Part shown: positions 20,191-30,832 of the stretch, in pieces
Layout of the letters: each line of letters starts with the position of its first letter
Numbering within the stretch: position 1 is the first letter of the stretch
From: Candidatus Methylopumilus turicensis
Lineage (GTDB): Bacteria; Pseudomonadota; Gammaproteobacteria; Burkholderiales; Methylophilaceae
Assembly (NCBI RefSeq): GCF_000953015.1
Contig: NZ_LN794158.1
Coordinates: 1,612,001-1,676,000 of the forward strand
Reading direction: 5' to 3'
DNA: 64,000 nt
Position numbers and translations under genes: made by a program
The notes under the pieces: generated by a model
The model's database searches: none
The model's input: the letters and a program-made list of their open reading frames with translations, nothing else
Told to the model about the DNA's origin: nothing

Positions 20191-20214
20191 AAAAACCCGC
20201 CTAGGCGGGTTTTT
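20191..20214. terminator. Bidirectional Rho-independent terminator
   Basis: Perfect stem AAAAACCCGCC-TA-GGCGGGTTTTT. It sits 22 bases after the minus-strand nrdJb stop and would also end any plus-strand transcript from the 20040-20190 region. Confidence 0.85.
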
Positions 20215-20235
20215 ATTTTGCATCAAATACTTTGA

Positions 20236-20937
20236 TTAACCGCATTTACTCTCGCCGCAATTGAGGCAGGTGAGGCAGCCATCCATAATAATGGCGGCTT
20301 TGGTGCTACATTTCGCACAAAGCTGTGCACCTGCTGGAAAGCCTTCTGCATTTTCATCGCCGCCAGATTTTGCATGCTTTTCTAAGAATTCTTTTTTCTT
20401 TTCAGCTACAAGCTTTTGTTGGTGTTCATCTAGGCCAGCTTTTTTAAGCATGCCGATTTCTTGTAAGTGTTGTTCTACCACTTCACCGATTTCAGCCACG
20501 AGGCTAGGGATGTATTTACCGCCTTTTTTGAAGTAGCCACCGCTTGGGTCAAATACGCTGTGTAGCTCTTCTACCAAGAAAGTCACATCACCACCTTTAC
20601 GGAACACAGCAGACATCACGCGCGTGAGGGCAACAATCCACTGGAAGTGGTCCATGTTTTTTGAATTAATAAAAATCTCAAATGGACGGCGGTGCTCTTG
20701 TGGTGTGCCTTCGTTCATCACGACGTCGTTAATGGTGATGTAGAGCGCATGCTCAGTCACTGGCGTTTTAATTTTGTAGGTGTTACCGACTAATTTATCC
20801 GGGCGGCTCAGTGGCTCGCCCATTTGGACGATAGTCGCCGATTGTGCTGGCGTAGCGGCAACTTCTGCGGCCTTTGCTTTGTCTTCTTCTGTCACTAAAC
20901 CGAAGCCTGTGATTTTCTTTTCAATTTTAATTGCCAT
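20236..20937 (-). CDS. nrdJb: Class II ribonucleotide reductase, C-terminal subunit (NrdJb)
   Basis: A 233-residue TSCPD-type protein corresponding to the C-terminal part of adenosylcobalamin-dependent ribonucleotide reductases. The TSCPD-like core runs NTYKIKTPVTEHALYITIND ... DHFQWIVALTRVMSAVFRKGG. The C-terminus has zinc-ribbon cysteine pairs LCAKCSTKA and CLTCLNCGESKCG, which include the redox cysteines that re-reduce the active site. It lies 58 bases after nrdJa on the same strand. The split into two genes parallels Pseudomonas NrdJa/NrdJb. Confidence 0.88.
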   Translation of the reverse strand: MAIKIEKKITGFGLVTEEDKAKAAEVAATPAQSATIVQMGEPLSRPDKLVGNTYKIKTPVTEHALYITINDVVMNEGTPQEHRRPFEIFINSKNMDHFQWIVALTRVMSAVFRKGGDVTFLVEELHSVFDPSGGYFKKGGKYIPSLVAEIGEVVEQHLQEIGMLKKAGLDEHQQKLVAEKKKEFLEKHAKSGGDENAEGFPAGAQLCAKCSTKAAIIMDGCLTCLNCGESKCG

Positions 20938-20995
20938 GTTGTTCTCTCTTTAATTTTTTCGGTAATACGGTGTTTTATATTTAAACTTCTTAATA

Positions 20996-23194
20996 TTAGA
21001 ACTTGCCGTAGTAACCTTCTTTTAGGGCGTCGTATAGATTGGCGGCTGAGTGCATTTCGCCGTCGTATTCAATCTCTTCGTTACCCTTCACCTCAACCAC
21101 TGTGCCATCTTCTAGCGTGAATTTGTAGGTAGTGTTTTCTAAGTCTTTTTCTGTCACCAAAACACCTTGGAAGGCTTCTGGGTTAAAGCGGAAAGTGGTG
21201 CAACCTTTCAAGCCTTTGTCGTAAGCGTAGAGATAGATGTTTTTGAAATCTTCAAAGTCATAATCTGTGGGTACGTTGATGGTTTTTGAGATTGAGCTAT
21301 CAATCCATTTTTGCGCTGCCGCTTGAATATCCACATGCGCTTTTGCTTGAATGGTCGATGAATCTAAGAAGTAATCTGGCAACTTCTCATCTTCCGCATC
21401 ACTAAATGGCATCGCTTTGCTATTGATTAACTCACGATAAGCTAATAGCTCATATGAAAATACGTCCACTTTCTCTTTTGATTTCTTACCTTCACGAATC
21501 ACGTTACGTGCGTAATGGTGAGCAAATGAAGGCTCAATGCCGTTACTTGCGTTGTTTGCGAGTGAAAGTGAAATCGTGCCTGTTGGCGCGATTGAGCTAT
21601 GGTGACTAAAACGCACGCCTGTTTTAGCGATTTGTTTACGCAAAGCTTCTGGGAACTGCTGCATATAGCGGCTGTACATGCCCATCAAGACTTTACCTTT
21701 TACTTTATCACCTAGCTTAAAGCCATCCTTCACCATTTCTGGGCGTTTTGAAAGCATGTCACCTGTCACCACGAACTCTTCGTCCATGATAGGTGCAGCG
21801 CCTTTTTCTTTGGCTAAATCAATGCCGACTGTCCAACCTGTTTCAGCCATTACTTTAGTAACTTCCTCTGTGAAAGCCACTGAAGCTTCTTCACCATATT
21901 TCATTTTCAACATCGTGAGTGTTGAACCTAGGCCTAAATAGCCCATGCCGTGACGACGTTTGCGCGCGATTTCTGCACGCTGTTGTTCTAGCGGTAAACC
22001 GTTAATTTCGACGACGTTATCGAGCATACGCGTGAAAATAGAGACAACTTGGCGATATTCATCCCAATCGAATGTTGCTTGATCAGTAAATGGATTGCGT
22101 ACAAATTTAGTTAAGTTCACAGAACCTAACAAACAAGCGCCATAAGGTGGCAATGGTTGCTCACCGCATGGGTTAGTTGCGCGGATATTTTCGCAGAACC
22201 AGTTATTGTTCATTTCGTTTACGCGGTCAATCAAGATAAAGCCAGGCTCAGCGAAATCGTATGTTGAGGACATAATGACATCCCACAAACGGCGCGCTCT
22301 AATCGTTTTGTAAACGCGGCAAGCTGTTTTGCCATCTGACTCGCGGGTGAGGTATTTGTCTTTGATTGGCCATTCGCGCCATACTACTTGTGCTTCATCT
22401 TTAGTATCTAGCGCATCAACCGTTGCTTCCTTTGATGTCACAGGGAATGCGAGCTTCCAATCAGCATCAGCCTTGACTGCTTCCATAAACTCTTTTGTGA
22501 TTAAGCATGAAAGATTGAATTGGCGTAAGCGACCAGCTTCGCGTTTCGCTTTGATAAAATCAGTCACGTCAGGATGTGAGATATCGAATGTCGCCATTTG
22601 CGCGCCACGACGGCCACCAGCAGACGACACTGTGAAACACATCTTATCGAAGATATCCATGAATGAGAGTGGGCCGCTTGTGTACGCACCAGCACCCGCT
22701 ACAAAAGCACCTTTTGGACGGAGCGTTGAGAACTCATAACCAATACCGCAACCCGCTTTTAATGTAAGACCCGCTTCATGCACCTTATTTAAGATGCCAT
22801 CCATGCTGTCTTCAACAATGCCGGATACCGTGCAGTTAATAGTACTTGTTGCTGGCTTATGCTCCAGCGCACCAGCATTTGAAGTAATACGGCCCGCAGG
22901 AATTGCACCATGACGCAATGCCCATAAGAATTTTTCGTGCCACTCAGCACGCTTACTCTCTTCTTCCACGTCAGCCAATGCACGCGCAACACGTGAATAA
23001 CTATCGTCCATATTTTGGTCAACATGATCGCCTTGTTTAGTTTTGAGGCGGTATTTTTTATCCCAGATATCCAATGATACCGATTGCATTGGCACTTCTT
23101 TTTGATTGTTTTCTGACATCGCAGCTTCTTCTGGTGTTTTAACGGCTTGTAACATTGGCGGAATCCCTGTTTTGTTCTGTAATTTGTTTAGCAT
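20996..23194 (-). CDS. nrdJa: Class II (B12-dependent) ribonucleotide reductase, catalytic subunit (NrdJa)
   Basis: A 732-residue catalytic chain that reduces ribonucleotides to deoxyribonucleotides with an adenosylcobalamin-derived radical. Catalytic motifs are STINCTVSG (first redox Cys), GCGIGYEFSTLRP, NPCGEQPLPPYGACLLGSVNL (thiyl-radical Cys and Glu) and SIAPTGTISLSLANN. The protein works independently of oxygen. It is followed by nrdJb. A promoter with two NrdR boxes lies upstream, so dATP/ATP-controlled repression is expected. Adenosylcobalamin is also needed by EutBC in this window. Confidence 0.94.
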   Translation of the reverse strand: MLNKLQNKTGIPPMLQAVKTPEEAAMSENNQKEVPMQSVSLDIWDKKYRLKTKQGDHVDQNMDDSYSRVARALADVEEESKRAEWHEKFLWALRHGAIPAGRITSNAGALEHKPATSTINCTVSGIVEDSMDGILNKVHEAGLTLKAGCGIGYEFSTLRPKGAFVAGAGAYTSGPLSFMDIFDKMCFTVSSAGGRRGAQMATFDISHPDVTDFIKAKREAGRLRQFNLSCLITKEFMEAVKADADWKLAFPVTSKEATVDALDTKDEAQVVWREWPIKDKYLTRESDGKTACRVYKTIRARRLWDVIMSSTYDFAEPGFILIDRVNEMNNNWFCENIRATNPCGEQPLPPYGACLLGSVNLTKFVRNPFTDQATFDWDEYRQVVSIFTRMLDNVVEINGLPLEQQRAEIARKRRHGMGYLGLGSTLTMLKMKYGEEASVAFTEEVTKVMAETGWTVGIDLAKEKGAAPIMDEEFVVTGDMLSKRPEMVKDGFKLGDKVKGKVLMGMYSRYMQQFPEALRKQIAKTGVRFSHHSSIAPTGTISLSLANNASNGIEPSFAHHYARNVIREGKKSKEKVDVFSYELLAYRELINSKAMPFSDAEDEKLPDYFLDSSTIQAKAHVDIQAAAQKWIDSSISKTINVPTDYDFEDFKNIYLYAYDKGLKGCTTFRFNPEAFQGVLVTEKDLENTTYKFTLEDGTVVEVKGNEEIEYDGEMHSAANLYDALKEGYYGKF

Positions 23195-23242
23195 TTACAC
23201 AATCTTTATGTAAAGTTGAATTGTGCTTAATATTTGGTCAAA

Positions 23243-23296
23243 CCACAATATGTTGTGATGATTTGCAAAATTATTCCATTTTGTTGTGTTGGTCAA
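23243..23296 (-). promoter_or_regulatory. nrdJ promoter with tandem NrdR boxes
   Basis: On the minus strand TTGACC (23291-23296), a 17-base spacer and TAATTT (23268-23273) form a -35/-10 pair. Box 1, CCACAATATGTTGTGA (23243-23258), fits the NrdR consensus ACACwATATaTwGTGT well. Box 2, TTCCATTTTGTTGTGT (23274-23289), keeps the right half and fills the -35/-10 spacer. Box starts are 31 bases apart, the three-turn spacing typical of NrdR sites. Binding would cover the promoter. Confidence 0.82.
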
Positions 23297-23350
23297 GCAA
23301 TATATTTAACATTATTTTACATTTTGACTGTGCTTTTTTGGTGCATCTTT

Positions 23351-23391
23351 CACTCACTAAATGGCAGGCAATGATTGCCATTTAGTGAGTG
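23351..23391. repeat. Perfect 16-bp inverted repeat
   Basis: CACTCACTAAATGGCA (23351-23366), a 9-base spacer, then TGCCATTTAGTGAGTG (23376-23391). It lies between the divergent nrdJa and waaA genes, 79 bases before waaA. There is no T-tract, so it does not look like a terminator; it could be an operator or a structured leader. Confidence 0.75.
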
Positions 23392-23469
23392 TTTACTAAC
23401 CAAAATAAAAATAGTTTTCTAGACAATTCTAGCTACATTGTGAATCACAATCTGTGAGAAAATTAGTCC

Positions 23470-24762
23470 ATGACACGACTTCATTACTCAGCGTTGCTGT
23501 ATCTCCTCTTGCCCTTCACCATCCTTAAGCTTTTATGGCGCGGATTGAAACAACCTGCGTACCTTGAGCATTGGTCTGAGCGTTATGGGTTTTATAACCA
23601 AGCTGCTTCGCAACCACTGATTTGGTTACATTGCGTATCGGTTGGCGAAACACGCGCGGCAAAGCCTTTAATTGAAGCTTTACTTGATCAATATCCCGCA
23701 CACCAAATTTTGCTGAGTCACACCACCCCAACAGGCCGCGAGGCGAGCGAGCAACTTTTCCCAAAAGAAAAATATCCGCGAATCTCGCGGTGTTACTTAC
23801 CTTACGACACGCCAGATGCTGTTAAAGGATTCTTAAAACATTACCGGCCAACATTGGGTTTACTGATGGAGACAGAGCTTTGGTTTAATTTGATTGCAAG
23901 TTGCAAAGCACAAGCGATTCCATTGCTATTGGTGAATGCACGACTTTCTGAGCGCTCAGCAAGGGGCTACGCAAAAGTTGGCAAACTTTCAGCGCTAGGT
24001 TTAGCAAATTTAAGCGCCATTGCTGCGCAAACTGAACAAGACGCAAATCGCCTGAATGCCTTGCTCGGCAACGCGAATAAAGCAACTGTGATGGGCAATC
24101 TTAAGTTTGATGTCACCCCCCCAGCGGACGAGGCCGAACGCGGACGTTACTTGCGTGGCTTACTAGGCTTAAAACGCCCTATCTTTTTAGCCGCAAGCAC
24201 CCGAGATGGGGAAGAAGCTTTAATTTTAGAGGCCATAGCCGCAAGTGGAATTGACAATTTACTGACGGTGATTGTGCCAAGACATCCGCAACGGTTCGAT
24301 GAGGTCGCGATGCTACTCACAAAACATCACCAAGCTTTTTGCCGTCGTTCAGAATTCTCGATGGGCACAGTGGCTGGCGATATTCCAAACTGTAGCGTGA
24401 TTCTTGGTGACAGCATGGGTGAGATGTTTACTTATTATGCGGCATGCGATGTTGCATTTATTGGCGGAAGCTTACTACCCCTTGGCGGACAAAATCTTAT
24501 TGAGGCCAGCGCAATGGGCAAGCCAGTTTTAATCGGCCCATTTACCTTTAATTTTAGCGATGCCACAGATTCTGCAGTGCAAGCGGGCGCTGCAATTCGT
24601 GTACACAACTCGCAAGAACTCGCAGAAAAGTTAAGCGATCTGATGAACAATGTAGAAGCAAGAAAAGCAATGAGCGATGCGGCCTTGAGCTTTAGCAAAA
24701 GTGCGAGCGGCGCGACGCAAAGACTTATGGAGTTGATAGCGAAATACTTGCCAAACAAATAA
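23470..24762 (+). CDS. waaA: 3-deoxy-D-manno-octulosonic acid (Kdo) transferase
   Basis: A 430-residue GT-B glycosyltransferase that adds Kdo to lipid A precursor at the cytoplasmic face of the inner membrane. It has an N-terminal membrane anchor, then LIWLHCVSVGETRAAKPLI, LLSHTTPTGREAS, MGNLKFD and the donor-site blocks GDSMGEMFTYYAACDVAFIGGSLLPLGGQNLIEA and GKPVLIGPFTFNF. Length matches E. coli WaaA (425). The family can add one or more Kdo residues; which applies here is not visible. It converges with the isochorismatase-family gene with a 3-base gap. Confidence 0.95.
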   Translation: MTRLHYSALLYLLLPFTILKLLWRGLKQPAYLEHWSERYGFYNQAASQPLIWLHCVSVGETRAAKPLIEALLDQYPAHQILLSHTTPTGREASEQLFPKEKYPRISRCYLPYDTPDAVKGFLKHYRPTLGLLMETELWFNLIASCKAQAIPLLLVNARLSERSARGYAKVGKLSALGLANLSAIAAQTEQDANRLNALLGNANKATVMGNLKFDVTPPADEAERGRYLRGLLGLKRPIFLAASTRDGEEALILEAIAASGIDNLLTVIVPRHPQRFDEVAMLLTKHHQAFCRRSEFSMGTVAGDIPNCSVILGDSMGEMFTYYAACDVAFIGGSLLPLGGQNLIEASAMGKPVLIGPFTFNFSDATDSAVQAGAAIRVHNSQELAEKLSDLMNNVEARKAMSDAALSFSKSASGATQRLMELIAKYLPNK

Positions 24763-24765
24763 AAG

Positions 24766-25323
24766 CTAGCGGACGAGCTGGCTGATTTTCTTGAAGGCAT
24801 CGCCTTCTGCAACACCCAGCCATTCAAACACCAAAGACTCAATATTACTGATGATTACCCCAGCTTCACGCATTCTGTTAAGCGCATTACGCTTATTTTC
24901 AGGGTTGCGCGAAATCACGGCATCTTCAAGGACAAACACGGTTTTGCCTTGAGCTAGCAAATCCAGTGCGGTTTGCAGAACACAAATGTGCGCTTCCATC
25001 CCAACCAAAATGACTTGTGTATGGTCACCCAACAGTTGACGGTTAAAAGCGGGTTCAGCACAGCAAGAGAAGGCTGTTTTCTCAACCGCTTTTTTACCTG
25101 CCAAATATGGAGATAACTCAGGCACAGTCAACCCAAGGCCTTTAGGATATTGTTCGGTAAAAATAGTGGGGATTTCAAGGAGAGCAGCACTTTGTAAAAG
25201 AATAGCGCAATTTTTAATCACGCCATCAATATCTGACGACATCACACGACTGAGCTTGGTTTGCATATCCACAGCCACCAACTGACTTTGATTGCGATCT
25301 GCCTTATATGCTGCATTTTTCAT
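24766..25323 (-). CDS. Isochorismatase-family cysteine hydrolase
   Basis: A 185-residue alpha/beta hydrolase of the isochorismatase-like (YcaC/nicotinamidase-related) family. The catalytic triad elements appear as Asp in VDMQTKLSRVM, Lys region YLAGKKAVEKTAFSC, and Cys in VGMEAHICVLQTALDLLAQG, where the usual cis-peptide precedes Cys. These proteins hydrolyse small amides or esters; the substrate is unknown. It starts 16 bases before the TolC-family gene on the same strand, but the two products have no obvious link. Confidence 0.85.
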   Translation of the reverse strand: MKNAAYKADRNQSQLVAVDMQTKLSRVMSSDIDGVIKNCAILLQSAALLEIPTIFTEQYPKGLGLTVPELSPYLAGKKAVEKTAFSCCAEPAFNRQLLGDHTQVILVGMEAHICVLQTALDLLAQGKTVFVLEDAVISRNPENKRNALNRMREAGVIISNIESLVFEWLGVAEGDAFKKISQLVR

Positions 25324-25339
25324 GGTGACTCCCCGCCGA

Positions 25340-26689
25340 TTAGCGGCTTACTAGCTGTTGATTCACGCTTTCTACATCGGTCTCGCCCAACAAACCAACT
25401 GCGGATTTAAGCGATAAAATATTCACCAAATAAGTATAGCGGGATTGCAGTAAATCTCGCTTAGCACTGAAATATTGTTGTTGCGCATTCAGCACATCCA
25501 CACTTGTTCGCACACCCACCTCATAACCAAGATTGGTGGAATCGAGCTGACTTTGGCTAGAACTCAACGCCTGCTCGTAAGCCTTAATTTGCGCCACACT
25601 ACTTGAAAGATTCAAATACGCTGAACGCGTATCCAAGTCTGCTTGACGTTTAGCGGCTTCTAAATCATCCAGTGCCTTTTGTTTGTTCGCAACAGCCTCT
25701 CGCACTTTAGAACTGACCAAGCCGCCTTGATAAAGTGGAATTTGAAGCTGTAGACCAATGCTTGCGCTCGTTATGTCACTGCCGTTTCCAAGACCTGTCG
25801 CCGTGCCGTTTGCATAGTTATTGTTATACCCAGCCACCGCATCTAAAGTTGGCATGTGCCCAGCATTTTGTCGTTCAACTTCTTGAGTGGCAATTTCTAG
25901 TGCCTGTTGTTGAAGGGCAATCGTCAAATTATTTTGTTCAGCAACCTCTACCCATTTTTCCATTTCAATTGGCTCTGGTGATTGCGCCACCAAATCACTT
26001 CTCACACCAACAAGCGCCTGAGGAGTTGAGCCTACAATCGCTTGAATGGCGCGCTTTTTGACCTCTAAATCATTCATCGCGGCAATCTCTTGCGCCACCA
26101 CTAAATCAAATCGGGCCTGCGCTTCATTAAAATCAGTAATCGTAGAAGTGCCAACCTCGAAATTGGCTTTAGCTTGCTCAAGTTGTTTATTAATCGCCGT
26201 TTTTTGTGCGCCAATCAAATCAATTTTATCTTGCGCTAGCAACACGTCAAAGTAAGCCTTAGAGGATCGAATAATAAGACCTTGCTTAGCCAACAATAGT
26301 TGTTTATCTGCTTGAGCGACCTGGCTTTTAGCTTGCTCAAATTGCGCACGAATTTGCTTACGATAAATCGGCTGGCTCACATTTACGCCGTAGTTGTAGC
26401 TTTCAAAATTATTCTGCCCGCCACGCAATACTGATGTGGCACCTCCAAAAAACTTGGCATCAGATTGCGTTGCACTCACACCCGAATTAAAAGTCACTGT
26501 TGGCAAAAACAGGGCATTGCCTTGCGCTAATTTTTCTTGACTCGCTAAATGGCTACTTTGTGCAGAAGCCCATACAGGATCGCGACTCAATGCTTGCTGA
26601 TAAATCTGCATCAAATTTTGGCTATCGGCCGCTTGGGCGTGATGGCCAAGAGCCAAACCAAGCAACAAAAATAAGTAATTAAGACGCAT
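25340..26689 (-). CDS. tolC: TolC-family outer membrane efflux protein
   Basis: A 449-residue protein with signal peptide MRLNYLFLLLGLALGHHAQA and two repeated TolC/OEP units. Each has long amphipathic helices rich in Gln/Ala (for example EQAKSQVAQADKQLLLAKQGLII and VREAVANKQKALDDLEAAK) and short strands ending near SYNYGVNVSQPIYR and SIGLQLQIPLYQGG. TolC trimers form the outer-membrane duct for type I secretion and RND efflux. ATG at 26689 begins the signal peptide; a TTG three codons upstream is less likely. No partner pump is adjacent; the Pcm-family gene upstream is a common neighbour. Confidence 0.92.
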   Translation of the reverse strand: MRLNYLFLLLGLALGHHAQAADSQNLMQIYQQALSRDPVWASAQSSHLASQEKLAQGNALFLPTVTFNSGVSATQSDAKFFGGATSVLRGGQNNFESYNYGVNVSQPIYRKQIRAQFEQAKSQVAQADKQLLLAKQGLIIRSSKAYFDVLLAQDKIDLIGAQKTAINKQLEQAKANFEVGTSTITDFNEAQARFDLVVAQEIAAMNDLEVKKRAIQAIVGSTPQALVGVRSDLVAQSPEPIEMEKWVEVAEQNNLTIALQQQALEIATQEVERQNAGHMPTLDAVAGYNNNYANGTATGLGNGSDITSASIGLQLQIPLYQGGLVSSKVREAVANKQKALDDLEAAKRQADLDTRSAYLNLSSSVAQIKAYEQALSSSQSQLDSTNLGYEVGVRTSVDVLNAQQQYFSAKRDLLQSRYTYLVNILSLKSAVGLLGETDVESVNQQLVSR

Positions 26690-26727
26690 ATTATTCAATA
26701 TCGCTTTTTAAGAAAGTTGCTTAAAGA

Positions 26728-27402
26728 CTAGAACTCAAATTTTTCTGATTGCGGTGCATTTTCAATGGCGGGCAAGCACGTTTCAAACAAAACATCGGCT
26801 TTAAAATTATCTGCTGAAATTCGGGTGATAAGTGTTGCTTGCATTGCTGGCGCATCGCCAACCACGACGAACATACGGCCACCCTCAGCAAGCTGTCGCT
26901 GAACCTGCGTATTCAATAAAGGGGTGGACCCCGTAAAAACAATCACGTCATAAGGCGCACCAGCTGGCAACCCTTGCATACCATCCGCCACCACCAAATT
27001 CACATTTTTAATCCCTTGTGCAGCAATATTTTTAGCCGCTTGTTTACTGATTTTTGCGTTGAGTTCAACACTGTCAACCTGCTTAGCCTGCAGTGCGATC
27101 AGCGACGTGAGGTAACCACTGCCAGTACCAATCTCAAGGACTTTATCCGTTTTCTTAATCGCTAAAGACTGAAGAATACGTCCCTCCATTTTTGGTGCAA
27201 GCATCAATTGACCATCCCCTAGCGGGATTTCCAAATCCGCAAACGCCAAACCGACATATTGTTTAGGCACGAAATCTTCTCTTGGTAATTTTGCGAGCAG
27301 ATCAAGTACCGCACCGTCCAAGACGTCCCAAGGGCGGATTTGTTGCTCAATCATATTGAAGCGTGACTGCGTCACTTGCGCTGACTCTTGTTTCAAACTC
27401 AT
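26728..27402 (-). CDS. Protein-L-isoaspartate O-methyltransferase family protein
   Basis: A 224-residue SAM-dependent methyltransferase of the Pcm family. Motif I, VLEIGTGSGYLTSLIA, is intact, and the N-terminal MIEQQIRPWDVLD and EDFVPKQYVGLAFADLEIPLGDGQLMLAPKM are typical of the subgroup encoded next to tolC. The classical Pcm substrate motif (PYxxI) corresponds here to PYDVIVFTGST. Canonical members repair isoaspartyl residues; the tolC-linked subgroup is less well characterised, so I leave the symbol open. Confidence 0.85.
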   Translation of the reverse strand: MSLKQESAQVTQSRFNMIEQQIRPWDVLDGAVLDLLAKLPREDFVPKQYVGLAFADLEIPLGDGQLMLAPKMEGRILQSLAIKKTDKVLEIGTGSGYLTSLIALQAKQVDSVELNAKISKQAAKNIAAQGIKNVNLVVADGMQGLPAGAPYDVIVFTGSTPLLNTQVQRQLAEGGRMFVVVGDAPAMQATLITRISADNFKADVLFETCLPAIENAPQSEKFEF

Positions 27403-27504
27403 TGCTAACCCTTTTTAAATCAATCTTTGATTAGCATTATAACCGAAGCCAATTCATTTTATCGCTTGCTTTTGCGGGGTTTTTCGCGTAATTTTGAGGG
27501 CATT

Positions 27505-27587
27505 GCTAGGGGTCTCCAACACATTGTTTTGGAGTGAGATACACCCTTTGAACCTGATGCGGGTTATGCCGCCGTAGGGAAGCTAGT
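27505..27587 (+). promoter_or_regulatory. TPP riboswitch (THI element) of thiC
   Basis: The conserved THI-box parts are in order: CTAGGGGT, a variable stem (TCTCC...GGAG), TGAGA, the near-invariant ACCCTTTGAACCTGATGCGGGTTATGCC region (27542-27570) and closing GGGAAGCTAG. Downstream, TACTCC (27600-27605) is complementary to GGAGTA (27622-27627), the thiC ribosome-binding site. AGGGAAGC (27576-27583) can pair with GCTTCCCT (27593-27600). This suggests translational control, with thiamine pyrophosphate repressing thiC. Confidence 0.95.
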
Positions 27588-27628
27588 CCACCGCTTCCCT
27601 ACTCCGTTGTATTACTTACTTGGAGTAG

Positions 27629-29515
<1,887 letters not shown>

Positions 29516-29536
29516 CCAATCTTGCGCACTTACCAA

Positions 29537-29564
29537 CCCCACAGCATTTACTGTGGGGTTTTTT
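29537..29564 (+). terminator. Rho-independent terminator after thiC
   Basis: Perfect stem CCCCACAG-CATTTA-CTGTGGGG followed by six T. Confidence 0.9.
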
Positions 29565-29642
29565 ATTGCCTAAATTATGCACTGGCTAGCCAAGCAAGTT
29601 TTGTTACAGCGTATAATACGCAACATCATATAAATCAAACTT

Positions 29643-30800
29643 TTGGCATCCATTTTGACCACCATTAAAATTACAAAAAAACCGACAGATAGCGCTAGCC
29701 CTCGTGCAAGTAAAGCACCTGTCCGCCGCAGCGACCCGAGCAAACGCGACCGCACTGTCGCACCTAAACCTGTTGTAAGGCCACAGACTGAATCGGCTGC
29801 TGAACGTGCCGAAACACGTGCACCAGATTATGCTGAAAATGCCTCATCCAAGGCTTCGCAACGCAATCACCGTTACGATGGCAGATTACGCGATGAAGCG
29901 CCGCGTCCTCAGCAAGCACGTCCAACTTTAGATGATACAGGCCGAGATACACCGCGCCGTGGCGGAAAAATGCGTGATGGCTTTGAAGTCGGCGACTTCA
30001 ACAATGACCGCGCCAGCAACCCAATGTTTACGCCTAAGCCATTGCCAAGCAATCCTGATTTTCCACGACTTTCAAAACGTATGGCGGAACTTGGTTTTTG
30101 TTCACGCCGCGAAGCAGATGAATGGATTACGAATGGTTGGGTAAGAGTAGATGGCCGAATTGTGGATGAGCTAGGCAGTCGTGTGGCGAGGAATGCGAAA
30201 ATTGAAGTCAGCAAAGATGCTGAACAACATCAATCCGAAATCGTGACGATCATCCTTAACAAGCCGATTGGCTATGTTTCTGGTCAAGCGGAAGACGGAT
30301 ACAACCCAGCCATTGTGCTGATTCATCCCGATAATCAATGGCAAGATGACCCACTGTTACACCATGCTCAACCTAGAGAGTTTCAACGGACCTTTCTTAA
30401 AGGTCTTGCCCCCGCAGGACGCTTGGATATTGACTCAACAGGCCTGTTAGTACTTACTCAAGATGGGCGAATCGCGCGCCATTTAATTGGTGAAGACTCA
30501 ACGGTTGAGAAGGAATACTTGGTGCGCGTTGAAGGCGATTTGTCTTATAACGATCTTGACCTTCTGAATGAAGGCTTGTCTCTGGACGGGGTGAAGCTCA
30601 AACCAGCAAAAGTGTCTTGGCAAAATGAAGATCAGCTTCGCTTTGTTCTGCGTGAAGGACGCAAACGTCAAATTCGTCGCATGTGTGAATTAGTTGGCTT
30701 AAAGGTACTCGGCCTAAAACGCATTCGGATTGGCGGAGTCACGCTAGGGAAATTGCCAATGGGCGAGTGGCGTTATTTAAGACCTGAAGAACGTTTCTAA
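29643..30800 (+). CDS. rluB: 23S rRNA pseudouridine(2605) synthase-type protein
   Basis: A pseudouridine synthase of the RsuA/RluB/E/F group. A disordered Arg/Pro/Lys-rich N-terminal extension (about 135 residues) precedes an S4 domain ([29 protein letters not shown]). The catalytic domain follows with the essential Asp in [19 protein letters not shown] and the C-terminal [30 protein letters not shown]. RluB versus RluE/F cannot be fully separated by eye; the long S4-containing form suits RluB. No ATG precedes the S4 domain closely; TTG at 29643 or 29655 is the likely start, so the exact N-terminus is uncertain. Confidence 0.88.
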   Translation: MASILTTIKITKKPTDSASPRASKAPVRRSDPSKRDRTVAPKPVVRPQTESAAERAETRAPDYAENASSKASQRNHRYDGRLRDEAPRPQQARPTLDDTGRDTPRRGGKMRDGFEVGDFNNDRASNPMFTPKPLPSNPDFPRLSKRMAELGFCSRREADEWITNGWVRVDGRIVDELGSRVARNAKIEVSKDAEQHQSEIVTIILNKPIGYVSGQAEDGYNPAIVLIHPDNQWQDDPLLHHAQPREFQRTFLKGLAPAGRLDIDSTGLLVLTQDGRIARHLIGEDSTVEKEYLVRVEGDLSYNDLDLLNEGLSLDGVKLKPAKVSWQNEDQLRFVLREGRKRQIRRMCELVGLKVLGLKRIRIGGVTLGKLPMGEWRYLRPEERF

Positions 30801-30832
30801 ATTTTAGTCTTTCAATCTTAAAGCGAGTGAAA

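Noticed and set aside
21678-22739. Plus-strand open frames opposite nrdJa
   Set aside because: Both follow the codon bias of the minus-strand gene and encode Ser-rich low-complexity sequence.
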